From Flexifilum sp963727545 (GTDB lineage Bacteria; Chloroflexota; Anaerolineae; Aggregatilineales; Phototrophicaceae), in assembly GCA_963727545.1 (NCBI GenBank), contig CAVSGS010000005.1, forward strand, positions 124,001-188,000: a stretch of 64,000 bases of DNA, read 5' to 3'. Below the pieces are notes generated by a model. The model was not told where the DNA came from. It ran no database searches and was given only the letters and a program-made list of their open reading frames with translations. A program made the position numbers and the translations under genes. This document shows, in pieces, positions 8,257 through 16,357 of this stretch. Position 1 is the first letter of the stretch, and the number at the start of each line of letters is the position of its first letter.

Positions 8257-9570
8257 ATGACCGACGTCACGACGCTCAAGCTGCAAATGCCACCCCAGCA
8301 GGATGGCGCGGCGGGACAGTGGGTCGCGGCGCTCTTGCTGCTGATCGGTGGCGGATTCATCTTCGTCAACCTGCTAGCGCTGACACTGGAGCGCGGGGCG
8401 TTCACACTGCACGACTGGCTGCCGCTGATCGTCTGGATCGCCTGCGCGCTGATCGGCGGACGGCTGATCGAACGCCGACTGCCGCGCCGGGATCGACTGC
8501 TGTTCCCGCTGGCGCTGCTGATGAGCGGCTGGGGCTTAGTGCTGATCGACCGACTCGCCCCCAACTTCGCCGACCGGCAAACGCTGTGGCTGGTGATCTC
8601 CGTCGCCGCGCTGCTGGTCGTCGTCTATCTCCCGCGTGCGCTGCGCGTCCTGCGCAATTATCGTTACATCCTGCTGATCTTGGGCTTGGCGCTGCTGGCG
8701 GCGACGATCGTGCTCGGCACCAACCCCTCCGGGCAGATCGGCGCGCCGGAGTTGTGGCTCGGTACCGCCGGCTTCTACTTCCAACCTTCGGAAGCACTCA
8801 AGGTGATCCTTGTCGTCTTTTTGGCGAGCTATCTCGCTGAACAGTACCCGGCGCTGCGAGCGGAAGGCTTGAGCGTCGATCGCGGGCGGTTTTCGCCGCG
8901 CATCGTCGGACCGGTCGTGCTGATGTGGGGGTTGTCGGTCGTGGTGCTGGTCTGGCAGCGCGACCTCGGTACCGCAATCCTGTTCTTCATGGTCTTTCTC
9001 GTGCTGCTCTACGTCGCCAGCGGCTACACACCACTGCTGATCGTCGGGCTGCTCTTGATCGCTGCCGCGGGGGTGGTCGCCTACAACTTGTTTGACGTGG
9101 TACGGCTGCGCGTAGATATCTGGCTCAATCCGTGGGCAGATCCCGGCGGACGCGCTTTCCAGATCGTCCAGAGCTTGCTGGCTTTCGCGGCGGGCGGCGT
9201 CTTCGGTCAAGGCGTCGGGCAGGGATCGCCCAACTACATCCCGGTCGTCCACTCGGATTTCGTCTTCGCGGCGCTGGCGGAAGAATGGGGCTTGCTGGGC
9301 GTGATCGCGGCGATCGCCTGCATCGCCGTGTTCGTCGTGCGCGGCTTGCGGATCGGCGTCATGCAGCGGACGCGCCCATTCCAAGCCCTGCTCGCCGTCG
9401 GGCTAAGCGTCATGCTGGCAACACAAAGCTTGCTGATCATGGCGGGCGTCCTCAAGCTGATCCCGCTGACGGGGGTGACGCTGCCCTATTTCAGCTACGG
9501 CGGCAGTTCGCTGCTGGTCAACTTCGTGATGGTCGGGCTGCTGCTGCGGCTTTCGGCGGGAGAGAATTAG
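8257..9570 (+). CDS. FtsW/RodA/SpoVE family peptidoglycan glycosyltransferase
   Basis: 437 residues with about ten membrane helices. Family signatures are present: FQPSEALKVILVVFLASYLA (about 175-194), WQRDLGTAILFF (about 233-244), GQGVGQGSPNYIPVVHSDFV with the conserved Asp334, AEEWGLLG, and the closing LTGVTLPYFSYGGSSLLVNF. SEDS proteins polymerise lipid II into glycan strands in partnership with a class B PBP. Nothing looks degenerate. The start is preceded by GGTGAGG derived from a palindromic repeat. The stop is 1 base from the next start, which encodes the PBP-like partner. RodA or FtsW cannot be decided; the context resembles actinobacterial rodA. Confidence 0.92.
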   Translation: MTDVTTLKLQMPPQQDGAAGQWVAALLLLIGGGFIFVNLLALTLERGAFTLHDWLPLIVWIACALIGGRLIERRLPRRDRLLFPLALLMSGWGLVLIDRLAPNFADRQTLWLVISVAALLVVVYLPRALRVLRNYRYILLILGLALLAATIVLGTNPSGQIGAPELWLGTAGFYFQPSEALKVILVVFLASYLAEQYPALRAEGLSVDRGRFSPRIVGPVVLMWGLSVVVLVWQRDLGTAILFFMVFLVLLYVASGYTPLLIVGLLLIAAAGVVAYNLFDVVRLRVDIWLNPWADPGGRAFQIVQSLLAFAAGGVFGQGVGQGSPNYIPVVHSDFVFAALAEEWGLLGVIAAIACIAVFVVRGLRIGVMQRTRPFQALLAVGLSVMLATQSLLIMAGVLKLIPLTGVTLPYFSYGGSSLLVNFVMVGLLLRLSAGEN

Positions 9571-9571
9571 C

Positions 9572-11005
9572 GTGCAGTTCATGCGCGAAATCAACCGCTT
9601 GCTGTTCGGCATCCTCGTCCTGTTCGGGATCGTGGCGCTGGCAGCCGCCTATTGGGCGATCACGGGGTCGGACACGATCCTCAAGCGCAGTGATAACCCG
9701 CGCTTGGTCGAAGCCGAGGCGTCGATCTTGCGTGGATCGATCGCCGACCGCACCGGCGTGACGCTGGTCGACTCCGAGCGCGCCGACAACGGCAGCGTCA
9801 CCCGCAATTACCTCTATCCGTCGATGGCGAGCGCGCTCGGCTACTACAGCCTGCGCTACGGCGTCGGCGGCGCGGAGGCGGCGTTCAACACGACTTTGCG
9901 CGGCGATACGCTCTCAACTGACCCCACGCAAGCCTTGCTCGACAGCCTGCTGCATAAGCCGCAGCAGGGCGCGGACGTGCAGCTAACGCTCGATCTCAGC
10001 GTGCAGGAACAGATCGCCCGGGCGATGAAGGGGCAGCGCGGCGCGGCGGTCGTCCTCAGCGTGCCCGACGGCGCGGTGCTGGCGCTGGTCAGCCTGCCGA
10101 CCTATGACGCCAACACGCTCGATGCCAATTGGGATCAACTGATCGCCGAACCGGGCAATCCCTTCTTCAATCGGGTGCTGCAAGGGCGCTATCAACCGGG
10201 CGGTGCGCTCGAAACTCCGCTGATGGCGGCGGCTTTCCTCGTCAACGAATCGGTGGACACGAGCTTCGATCAGGGGACCAACCCGGTGCTGATCGACGAC
10301 GACCAGTTCACCTGCGCAGTGCGTCTCCCGGCGATGGCGCTCACCCTGCGCGAGGCTTACGGCTTTGCCTGCCCCAACCCCTTCGCCCAACTCGCCAACC
10401 AACTCGGCGCGGCGACGGTGCAAGCGACCATCGACACCTTCCGTCTCAGCCAGCAGCCGACGCTGGAAGGCTTCGACACTGTCCCGGCAGCAACGACGGT
10501 CACCTCCGCTGCCACCGAAAACGCCGATCAACTCGTGAAAATCGCCCTCGGTCAGGGTGACGTGACCGTCAACCCGCTCAACATGGCGATGATCGCCGCT
10601 GCCATCGTCAACGACGGCAATACGCCCCAGCCCTATCTGCTGCTGGGCACCCGCGATCCCGGCGCAACCGAGTTCACGCCGGTTCAAGCGGTGCGCCCGA
10701 CGATTCCCCTCGCGACGGCGGATACGGCGCGGCAGTTGCAAGACTTGATGCGCTATGCAGTCGCCAACGGCGCAGCCCAGAACGCCGGACGCCCCAACAT
10801 CGACATCGGCGGGCACGCGGCGCTGGCAGTTTCGGGCGATGGATCGCTGGCGTGGTTCGTCGGCTTCGCGACGTTTGCGGGACATGAAGGCGCGGCGGTC
10901 GCGGTGGTGCTCGAAAACAGTGACGACACCGGCTTGGCGGCGAACATCGGCGGGACGGCGCTCGAAGCAGCGCAAGCGGCGCTCGCCGAGTCAAACCCGA
11001 ATTGA
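9572..11005 (+). CDS. PbpA-like class B penicillin-binding protein without catalytic motifs (pseudo-PBP)
   Basis: 477 residues from a GTG start directly after the FtsW/RodA gene. It has one N-terminal membrane helix (about 10-30) and then the PbpA-type layout: RGSIADRTGVTLVDSE, YYSLRYGVGGAEAAFNTTL and QLTLDLSVQEQIARAM. The transpeptidase fold is recognisable, but every catalytic motif is altered. SxxK after YQPG reads Gly211-Ala-Leu-Glu214. SxN reads Ala266-Cys-Pro. KTGT before AWFVGFA reads His415-Ala-Ala-Leu418. The frame is full-length and otherwise well kept, arguing for a selected non-enzymatic role, perhaps activating its SEDS partner. Confidence 0.85.
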   Translation: MQFMREINRLLFGILVLFGIVALAAAYWAITGSDTILKRSDNPRLVEAEASILRGSIADRTGVTLVDSERADNGSVTRNYLYPSMASALGYYSLRYGVGGAEAAFNTTLRGDTLSTDPTQALLDSLLHKPQQGADVQLTLDLSVQEQIARAMKGQRGAAVVLSVPDGAVLALVSLPTYDANTLDANWDQLIAEPGNPFFNRVLQGRYQPGGALETPLMAAAFLVNESVDTSFDQGTNPVLIDDDQFTCAVRLPAMALTLREAYGFACPNPFAQLANQLGAATVQATIDTFRLSQQPTLEGFDTVPAATTVTSAATENADQLVKIALGQGDVTVNPLNMAMIAAAIVNDGNTPQPYLLLGTRDPGATEFTPVQAVRPTIPLATADTARQLQDLMRYAVANGAAQNAGRPNIDIGGHAALAVSGDGSLAWFVGFATFAGHEGAAVAVVLENSDDTGLAANIGGTALEAAQAALAESNPN

Positions 11006-11032
11006 AGTTCGGCACAGCGACAGGGTGTTCGG

Positions 11033-11350
11033 ATGGACAAAGCAAGCACGTTGCAGCAACTCATCAAAGAACTTGACGACGAGAATGGTTTCCTCGTGCA
11101 AGTCGGGGCACGTGCGCAGTTCGATCCGGCGTTGTTCGCCGAACTCGTCACCCTGCTCCAAGCCTATCGCCAAGTCCTCGGTGACGACCCTGACATCAAC
11201 CGTCACGTCGCGGGCTGTTTGTATGCCCTCGACGCTGCTTTGATGGGACTGGCAGATCATTACCTGAACAGCAAACACCCGGATGCGCGTGCCGTGAGCC
11301 AAGCCCACGCCGAGATCATCGATCTGATCCTCGAACTGATGCCCTCGTAG
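11033..11350 (+). CDS. Small helical protein of unknown function
   Basis: 105 residues, not recognised. It is mostly predicted helix, acidic, without signal peptide or membrane segment. Segments such as FAELVTLLQAYRQVL, AGCLYALDAALMGLADHYL and AHAEIIDLILELM are amphipathic and suggest a helical bundle. It starts 27 bases after the pseudo-PBP gene on the same strand, so it may be the last gene of that cluster. It is followed at once by a convergent PHP gene. The ATG has no strong ribosome site. Confidence 0.6.
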   Translation: MDKASTLQQLIKELDDENGFLVQVGARAQFDPALFAELVTLLQAYRQVLGDDPDINRHVAGCLYALDAALMGLADHYLNSKHPDARAVSQAHAEIIDLILELMPS

Positions 11351-11354
11351 CGGA

Positions 11355-12038
11355 TCAGCCGCCTTCCCACAACTTTTGGCGCAAGCCGAGCTTCTTCGAC
11401 CACTTAGCAGTCTTGCTGTTGAGGTGAACGAACCACGAACTGTAGCGATTGAGGTGCTGCGCCGCCCGCAGCGAGAGCAGAAAGTCCGACGCGCCCTCGA
11501 ACGGCTGCATCTGCACCAGCGCGCGCCCGTACTCGATCCGCGAGTGCGCGTCCGAGCCAACCGTGCCGGTCAGCGTATGCTGTGCCGCGAACGCCGCCGC
11601 CTTGACGTTATCGTCTTTGAACAGGCAGCGCGAGTTGAAGACCTCGATTGCGTCCACCTTGTCGATGATTTCCAGCAGGTCGGCTTCCTGCCATGCCCCT
11701 TTACGCAGCCGATCAAACGGATGCGAGACGCTGATCACCGCGCCTTGATCGCGCAGGCGACGGATCGTCTCGTCGGGGGTCAAGCCGCGCGGGATCGACT
11801 CCTGCATGAAATAGCCGAGAATTTCGCCCCGGTCGGTCATGATCTCTTCGCCGACGATCACGCGGTCGCCCGCGCGTTTTTGCAGTTCGAGCGCGCCGTC
11901 GGCGGTGTTATGGTCGGTGATGGCGATCCGGTCGATGCCGCGCCGTTCGCACAGGCGCAAGATCGCGTCAAAATCGACCACACAGTCTTTCGACCACAAG
12001 CTATGACTGTGCAGTTCAACCTTCCAAAGCTCATTCAT
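11355..12038 (-). CDS. PHP-domain metal-dependent phosphoesterase
   Basis: 227 residues. Motifs of the PHP fold are in order: ELHSHSLWSKD (residues 8-18), IAITDHNT, VIVGEEIMTDRGEILGYF, VISVSHPFD and GSDAHSRIEYGRAL. These supply the His and Asp residues that bind a metal cluster and cleave phosphoesters. The substrate is not evident; related single-domain PHP proteins act on nucleotides or sugar phosphates. No polymerase domain is attached. The gene is convergent with the small ORF before it (4 bases apart) and divergent from the C39 gene. Confidence 0.85.
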   Translation of the reverse strand: MNELWKVELHSHSLWSKDCVVDFDAILRLCERRGIDRIAITDHNTADGALELQKRAGDRVIVGEEIMTDRGEILGYFMQESIPRGLTPDETIRRLRDQGAVISVSHPFDRLRKGAWQEADLLEIIDKVDAIEVFNSRCLFKDDNVKAAAFAAQHTLTGTVGSDAHSRIEYGRALVQMQPFEGASDFLLSLRAAQHLNRYSSWFVHLNSKTAKWSKKLGLRQKLWEGG

Positions 12039-12097
12039 GGGTCTCGCTCACTACTTCAGCGCGAGCAATACGCGCTCATGACTACGTTATCACTTGC

Positions 12098-12125
12098 TAG
12101 CGGGCACGACATGTCGTGCCCCTAC
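12098..12125. repeat. GTAGGGGC palindrome, decayed copy 2
   Basis: The right arm GCCCCTAC and a palindromic core CACGACATGTCGTG are intact. The left arm has drifted (TAGCGGGC). Confidence 0.75.
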
Positions 12126-12252
12126 CGTCTACAACCGACCGCCTGCCTTTAGCCTTCACTCAGCACTCATTGCTCAGCACTCGGCACTGATATATCTACC
12201 CTGTGATTCACCTACCCGATTGTAACAGCCCCCGCCCGCCGCGAACAGCGTA

Positions 12253-12261
12253 TGCTATAAT
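12253..12261 (+). promoter_or_regulatory. Extended -10 promoter element
   Basis: TGCTATAAT gives a consensus -10 (12256-12261) with the TG extension. No good -35 at normal spacing. A transcript starting near 12268 would have a leader of about 128 nt before the C39 gene, opening with the 12271-12291 hairpin. Confidence 0.5.
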
Positions 12262-12395
12262 GCGGCGGCGCTCAAAGGCAACACCTTTGAGTTCGTCCAA
12301 GGCTGAACCTTTGCACTCACCTTCGTCGGTAAACCGTCAGATGCAAATTAGCGCGTTTTGTGGCAGACTGACGCACTACGGAGTTGATTATCAAT

Positions 12396-13994
12396 ATGCA
12401 AGATATGAATCGATCATCCGAACCGATTAATGCGCCGCTGAGCGCGCCTCCACGCTTGTTGTTGTGGCTGGTCGTGGTGATCTTCTTCCTGCTGATCGTC
12501 GGCGTGCTCGCCGGGATTAGCTATTTCACCGGTGGGCAGCGGCTCGTCTCGCTGATCCCCTACGTCGCGATCGCGTTCTTCGGCGTGTTGATCCTCGCCA
12601 TCGGCGGTGCGCTGGTCTTCCGGCGATCTTTGCCCCGGCTAGCATGGCTGTGGGTGACGCTGATCGCGCTGGTGCTGGTCGTCGGCGCGGGTTTCGGCGG
12701 TATCTACGCCTATCGCAGCGTCCTGCCGCCGCGCTATCAGGAGCAGATGATCACCGAAGTCCCGTTCATGCGCGCGTTTCTGCCGCCGACGCCACCGGGT
12801 GGCAGCCTGCCGACCGTCGCCCCGCGTGAAGGCGACATCTCGCCCGAAGATTTGCTGGCGCTGCCGTTAACCGATGCGACTGCCACTCCCGCCGCGACGC
12901 AGGAGCCAACCGCCAGTCCGGCGATTGTACTCGCGCCGACCGCGACGCCGCTGCCTTCGGCGACACCGACCAGTCTCCCGCCGACCGCCGTTCCGACCGA
13001 TCCGTCCACACCGGTCAGCGCTGCCGGAGCATCTTCGAGCGCCGTCTCGCGCCCGCTATCGACTCGCATGTACGGCTTCACGTGGATCCGCGAGACGTGG
13101 AACAACTGCGGTCCCGCCAACATCACGATGGCGCTGAGTCATTACGGCTGGCGTGAGACGCAGGAATACGCCGCCAATTTCCTCAAGCCCAACCCGGAAG
13201 ACAAGAACGTGTCTCCGGCGGAGATGGTCAATTTCGTCCGCCAGCAGACCGAAGTCCGCGCGATTACCCGCGTCGGCGGCGATATGGACATGCTCAAGAA
13301 CTTCATCGCCGCCAACATCCCCGTGATCACCGAAACCGGCTACTCGCTGGAAGGCGAGAATTGGCTCGGTCACTACCAGACCATCGTCGGCTATGACGAC
13401 AACCAGAGCAGCTTTTTCATTTACGATAGCTGGCTCGGCGACGGCGAAGACGATGCCGGGATGGCAGTCCGCTACAACGACTTCGACGCCAATTGGCAAG
13501 CCTTCAACCGCACCTTCATCGCCGTCTATGAGCCGGACCGCGAGGGCGTCGTTCAGCAGCTGCTCGGCGACCGCGCCGACGTTAATGCCGACGCCCAGCA
13601 CGCGCTGGAAGTCGCCATCGGCGAGGCGCGTACCAACCCGCAGAACGCGTTCGCGTGGTTCAACATCGGCAGTTCCTACACCAAGCTCGGCGATTATGAG
13701 CGCGCCGCTGCCGCCTTCGATCATGCCCGCCAGCTTGACCTGCCCTACCGGATGCTCTGGTATCAATTCGGACCGTTCGAAGCCTACTTCGAGACCGGGC
13801 GCTACGACGACGTCTTGGCGCTGGCAGCCAACAACGCCAATACCTCCGATAACTTCGTCGAGGAAACGTTCTACTGGGAAGGACGGGTTTATGCCGCACA
13901 GGGCGACCGTGCCAAAGCGACCGCTGCCTTCCAGCAAGCGTTAGCGAAAAACCCGAATTATCAAGCGGCGCGTGATGCGCTGAATAACCTCTAA
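12396..13994 (+). CDS. Membrane-anchored C39-family cysteine peptidase with C-terminal TPR
   Basis: 532 residues from the ATG at 12396 (GGAG about 12 bases upstream; a TTG lies at 12384). Three hydrophobic segments (about 20-43, 50-74, 83-105) precede a Thr/Pro/Ala linker (about 160-210). The peptidase domain follows: ETWNNCGPANITMALSHYGW with Cys238, GHYQTIVGYDD with His326 and YDSW with Asp344. The C-terminal 120 residues form TPR repeats (AFAWFNIGSSYTKLGDYERA). C39-like proteases cleave leader peptides after double-glycine or act as papain-like hydrolases. No ABC exporter is fused or adjacent, so the substrate is unknown. The catalytic domain should face outside. Confidence 0.82.
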   Translation: MQDMNRSSEPINAPLSAPPRLLLWLVVVIFFLLIVGVLAGISYFTGGQRLVSLIPYVAIAFFGVLILAIGGALVFRRSLPRLAWLWVTLIALVLVVGAGFGGIYAYRSVLPPRYQEQMITEVPFMRAFLPPTPPGGSLPTVAPREGDISPEDLLALPLTDATATPAATQEPTASPAIVLAPTATPLPSATPTSLPPTAVPTDPSTPVSAAGASSSAVSRPLSTRMYGFTWIRETWNNCGPANITMALSHYGWRETQEYAANFLKPNPEDKNVSPAEMVNFVRQQTEVRAITRVGGDMDMLKNFIAANIPVITETGYSLEGENWLGHYQTIVGYDDNQSSFFIYDSWLGDGEDDAGMAVRYNDFDANWQAFNRTFIAVYEPDREGVVQQLLGDRADVNADAQHALEVAIGEARTNPQNAFAWFNIGSSYTKLGDYERAAAAFDHARQLDLPYRMLWYQFGPFEAYFETGRYDDVLALAANNANTSDNFVEETFYWEGRVYAAQGDRAKATAAFQQALAKNPNYQAARDALNNL

Positions 13995-14002
13995 ACCGTC
14001 CT

Positions 14003-14030
14003 GTAGGGGCGCACAGCCGTGCGCCCCTAC
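14003..14030. repeat. GTAGGGGC palindrome, copy 3
   Basis: Arms GTAGGGGC and GCCCCTAC around GCACAGCCGTGC (inner 4 bases unpaired). Lies 8 bases after the C39 gene stop. Confidence 0.9.
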
Positions 14031-14060
14031 CCGTGATCCCTTACCATCAAAGGAACGACG

Positions 14061-15695
14061 ATGGCACGAGAAGTCGAAAAACCGACCCAGCAGACCTCAC
14101 GGCAGATCGCGCGCTCGACCGTCGTCGTGATGCTGGCATTCGCAACCGCGAAAGCCGTCAGTCTCGTCCAGACCTTCATCATCGCGCGGACGTTCGGCGT
14201 CGGCAGCGAGTGGGATTCGTTCGTCACCGCTAACCGCATCCCCGAACTGATCTATACGCTGATCGCGGGCGGCGCGTTGGCTTACGCCTTCATCCCGATC
14301 TTCGGCGGATTTCTAGCGCGCGGCGAGAATGACCGCGCGTGGCACACATCCTCCCACGTGATCAACACGGTCTTCGGAGCAACCTTAGCTGCCAGTATCC
14401 TCGCCTTTATCGGCGCGCCGTGGTTCGTCGCTCATCTGGTCGGCTCCGGCTTCACGCCGGAGATACAGGAACAGACCGTCCAGTTGATGCGCATTTTACT
14501 GGTCGGTACGCTGATTTTCTCGGTCAGCGGCATCGTAATGGGCATCTTGCAGAGTTTCAATCACTTCTTGCTGCCCGCCCTCGCCCCGATCATGTACGAC
14601 CTCGGCATCCTGTTCGGCGTTGTCTTCCTGATCCAGCCCTTCGGCGTCTACGGGATCGCGCTGGGCGCGGTACTCGGCGCGGCGATGCATCTGCTGATTC
14701 AAGTCCCCGGCTTGATCCGCTTCCGCGCTCGCTGGTATCCCGAACTCGGCTGGCGTGACCCGACACTCTGGCGCGTGATCCGGCTGATGCTCCCGCGGAT
14801 CGTCGGCTTGGGCGTCTTCAGCTTCAATTTCATCGTCATGAACAACATTGCCTCGCAGTTGGGACCCGGCTCCGTCAGTGCGATGGACTGGGGCTGGCGC
14901 TTGATGCAAATCCCGGAAACGCTGATCGGCACGGCGATGGGCACGGTGATCTTCCCGGCACTGGCGGCGCTGAGCGAACTCAACGACGTTGAGGGCAAGC
15001 GCACCGCCATGTCCGGCGCGCTGCGCTTCATCCTGATCGCCACCATCCCCTCGGCGATTGGCTTGGTACTGGTTGGTCGCCCGCTGATCAGCCTGCTCGA
15101 AGGCGGCGCGTTTGACGCCTCAGCCTCGGCGCTGGTCTACAGTACGTTACAGTTCTTCCTGCTCGGTTTGATCGTCCACTCGATGCTGGAGATCGTCGCC
15201 CGCAGCTTCTACGCCGACAAGGACACAGTGACGCCGCTGTGGGCAGCGCTCGGCGGCGCGACGATCAACCTCGTGCTGGCTTACCTGCTCAGCGGCGTGC
15301 TGACCATCAACCCCAACAGCACCGTCGATCAGGGCAACGTCGCAGGCTTGGCGCTGGCGAACTCACTCGGCGTCGCCTTCGAGGTCATCATCCTCTTGAT
15401 CCTGCTGCGCCGGCGCTGGCACGGCATCCACGAAAGCGAACTCGCTCGGACACTGATGAAAACGCTCGCCGCCAGCCTCGCCATGGGCTTGGCGGTGGTC
15501 CTGATCCATGCGGGTTGGGCAGCGATTGGTCTCGCCGAACGGGGCTTCGTTTACACGGTCGCCCAGATCGGCATCGAGGTCGCCGTCGGCGGATTGGTCT
15601 TCGTCGCGGTCGCGTGGCTGCTGCGGTTGGAAGAACTCCGTGCTATCTTCGAGTTGATTTTGCGCCGTCGCAGCCCCAAGGAAGCCATCGTATGA
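14061..15695 (+). CDS. murJ: Lipid II flippase MurJ (MviN family)
   Basis: 544 residues, about fourteen membrane helices, correct length for MurJ. Family features are STVVVMLAFATAKAVSLVQT at the first helix, GVGSEWDSFVTANRIPELIY, GGALAYAFIPIF, and LIGTAMGTVIFPALAAL in the middle. It moves lipid II across the cytoplasmic membrane for peptidoglycan synthesis. The ribosome site AAAGGAA is well placed. It overlaps the next gene by 4 bases. Together with the FtsW/RodA and FHA genes 5-9 kb upstream it forms a loose cell-wall neighbourhood. In actinobacteria MurJ is bound by FhaA, which adds interest to the nearby FhaA-like gene. Confidence 0.93.
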   Translation: MAREVEKPTQQTSRQIARSTVVVMLAFATAKAVSLVQTFIIARTFGVGSEWDSFVTANRIPELIYTLIAGGALAYAFIPIFGGFLARGENDRAWHTSSHVINTVFGATLAASILAFIGAPWFVAHLVGSGFTPEIQEQTVQLMRILLVGTLIFSVSGIVMGILQSFNHFLLPALAPIMYDLGILFGVVFLIQPFGVYGIALGAVLGAAMHLLIQVPGLIRFRARWYPELGWRDPTLWRVIRLMLPRIVGLGVFSFNFIVMNNIASQLGPGSVSAMDWGWRLMQIPETLIGTAMGTVIFPALAALSELNDVEGKRTAMSGALRFILIATIPSAIGLVLVGRPLISLLEGGAFDASASALVYSTLQFFLLGLIVHSMLEIVARSFYADKDTVTPLWAALGGATINLVLAYLLSGVLTINPNSTVDQGNVAGLALANSLGVAFEVIILLILLRRRWHGIHESELARTLMKTLAASLAMGLAVVLIHAGWAAIGLAERGFVYTVAQIGIEVAVGGLVFVAVAWLLRLEELRAIFELILRRRSPKEAIV

Positions 15696-16333
15696 GCATC
15701 GAAATCAAATACACGACCCTAGGACTCGCCGAAACCAACGCCTACCTCGTCGGCGATACCGAGACCAAGGAAGCGATCCTGATCGATCCGGTCGACCGCG
15801 CCGACCTGCTCAAGCAGATGGCGGACGATGCGGGCTGGACGATCAAGCTGATCTTGGCGACCCACGCTCATTTCGATCACGTGCTGGCGAGTCAGGAACT
15901 CAAGGATTTAACCGGCGCGCCCTTCTGGATCAACGAGGAAGCCGCCGACTATCTGCTCGGCGTGCCGCAGACCGGCGTCCTGTTCACCGGGAAGCCCTTT
16001 CCTAAGCCCGCCAAGCCGGATCGCTTGCTGACCAACGAGCCGGAGACGATCACCGTCGCCGGGATCACGCTGGAGACGCTCTACACGCCCGGTCACGCGC
16101 CGGGACACTTGGGCTTCTACCTGCGCGATCACGACCTCGTCTTCAGCGGCGATGCGCTGTTCGCCGGGAGCATCGGACGCACCGACTTGATGGGCGGCGA
16201 TCTCGACCTGCTGCTTCAGTCGATCCGCGAAAAACTGCTCACCCTGCCCGACGATACGACCGTGCTCTCCGGTCACGGCGACGCGACGACCATTGGCAAA
16301 GAACGCGCCACCAACCCATTCCTAATCGCTTGA
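15692..16333 (+). CDS. MBL-fold metallohydrolase (glyoxalase II-like)
   Basis: 213 residues. The metallo-beta-lactamase motif is ATHAHFDHVLASQEL (THxHxDH). Further metal ligands lie in YTPGHAPGHLGFYL, FSGDALFAGSIGRTDL and VLSGHGDATTIGKE. The family hydrolyses thioesters such as S-lactoylglutathione or related compounds; the substrate is not certain. The ATG overlaps the murJ stop (ATGA), so the two are translationally coupled. The next gene follows after 24 bases. Confidence 0.88.
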   Translation: MSIEIKYTTLGLAETNAYLVGDTETKEAILIDPVDRADLLKQMADDAGWTIKLILATHAHFDHVLASQELKDLTGAPFWINEEAADYLLGVPQTGVLFTGKPFPKPAKPDRLLTNEPETITVAGITLETLYTPGHAPGHLGFYLRDHDLVFSGDALFAGSIGRTDLMGGDLDLLLQSIREKLLTLPDDTTVLSGHGDATTIGKERATNPFLIA

Positions 16334-16357
16334 TCGATTCTAGATAGATTGAAGCCT

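Larger units (their letters stand above)
12039..12395. other. Divergent intergenic region
   Basis: 357 bases between the PHP and C39 genes. They contain one decayed GTAGGGGC palindrome, a run of short related direct repeats (CTCAGCACTCATTGCTCAGC type, 12158-12190), an extended -10 promoter element at 12253-12261, and a perfect 8-bp hairpin CTCAAAGG/CCTTTGAG at 12271-12291 in the presumed 5' leader. No gene is seen. Confidence 0.6.

Noticed and set aside
9572..11005. Calling the PBP-like protein an active transpeptidase
   Set aside because: The fold and neighbours suggest PbpA, but the serine, lysine and KTG motifs are absent at the aligned positions.
12150..12190. Start of a tandem repeat or CRISPR-like array
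   Set aside because: The CTCAGCACTC-type units are short, irregular and limited to about 35 bases, more like the drifted intergenic repeats seen also near 44945-44975.
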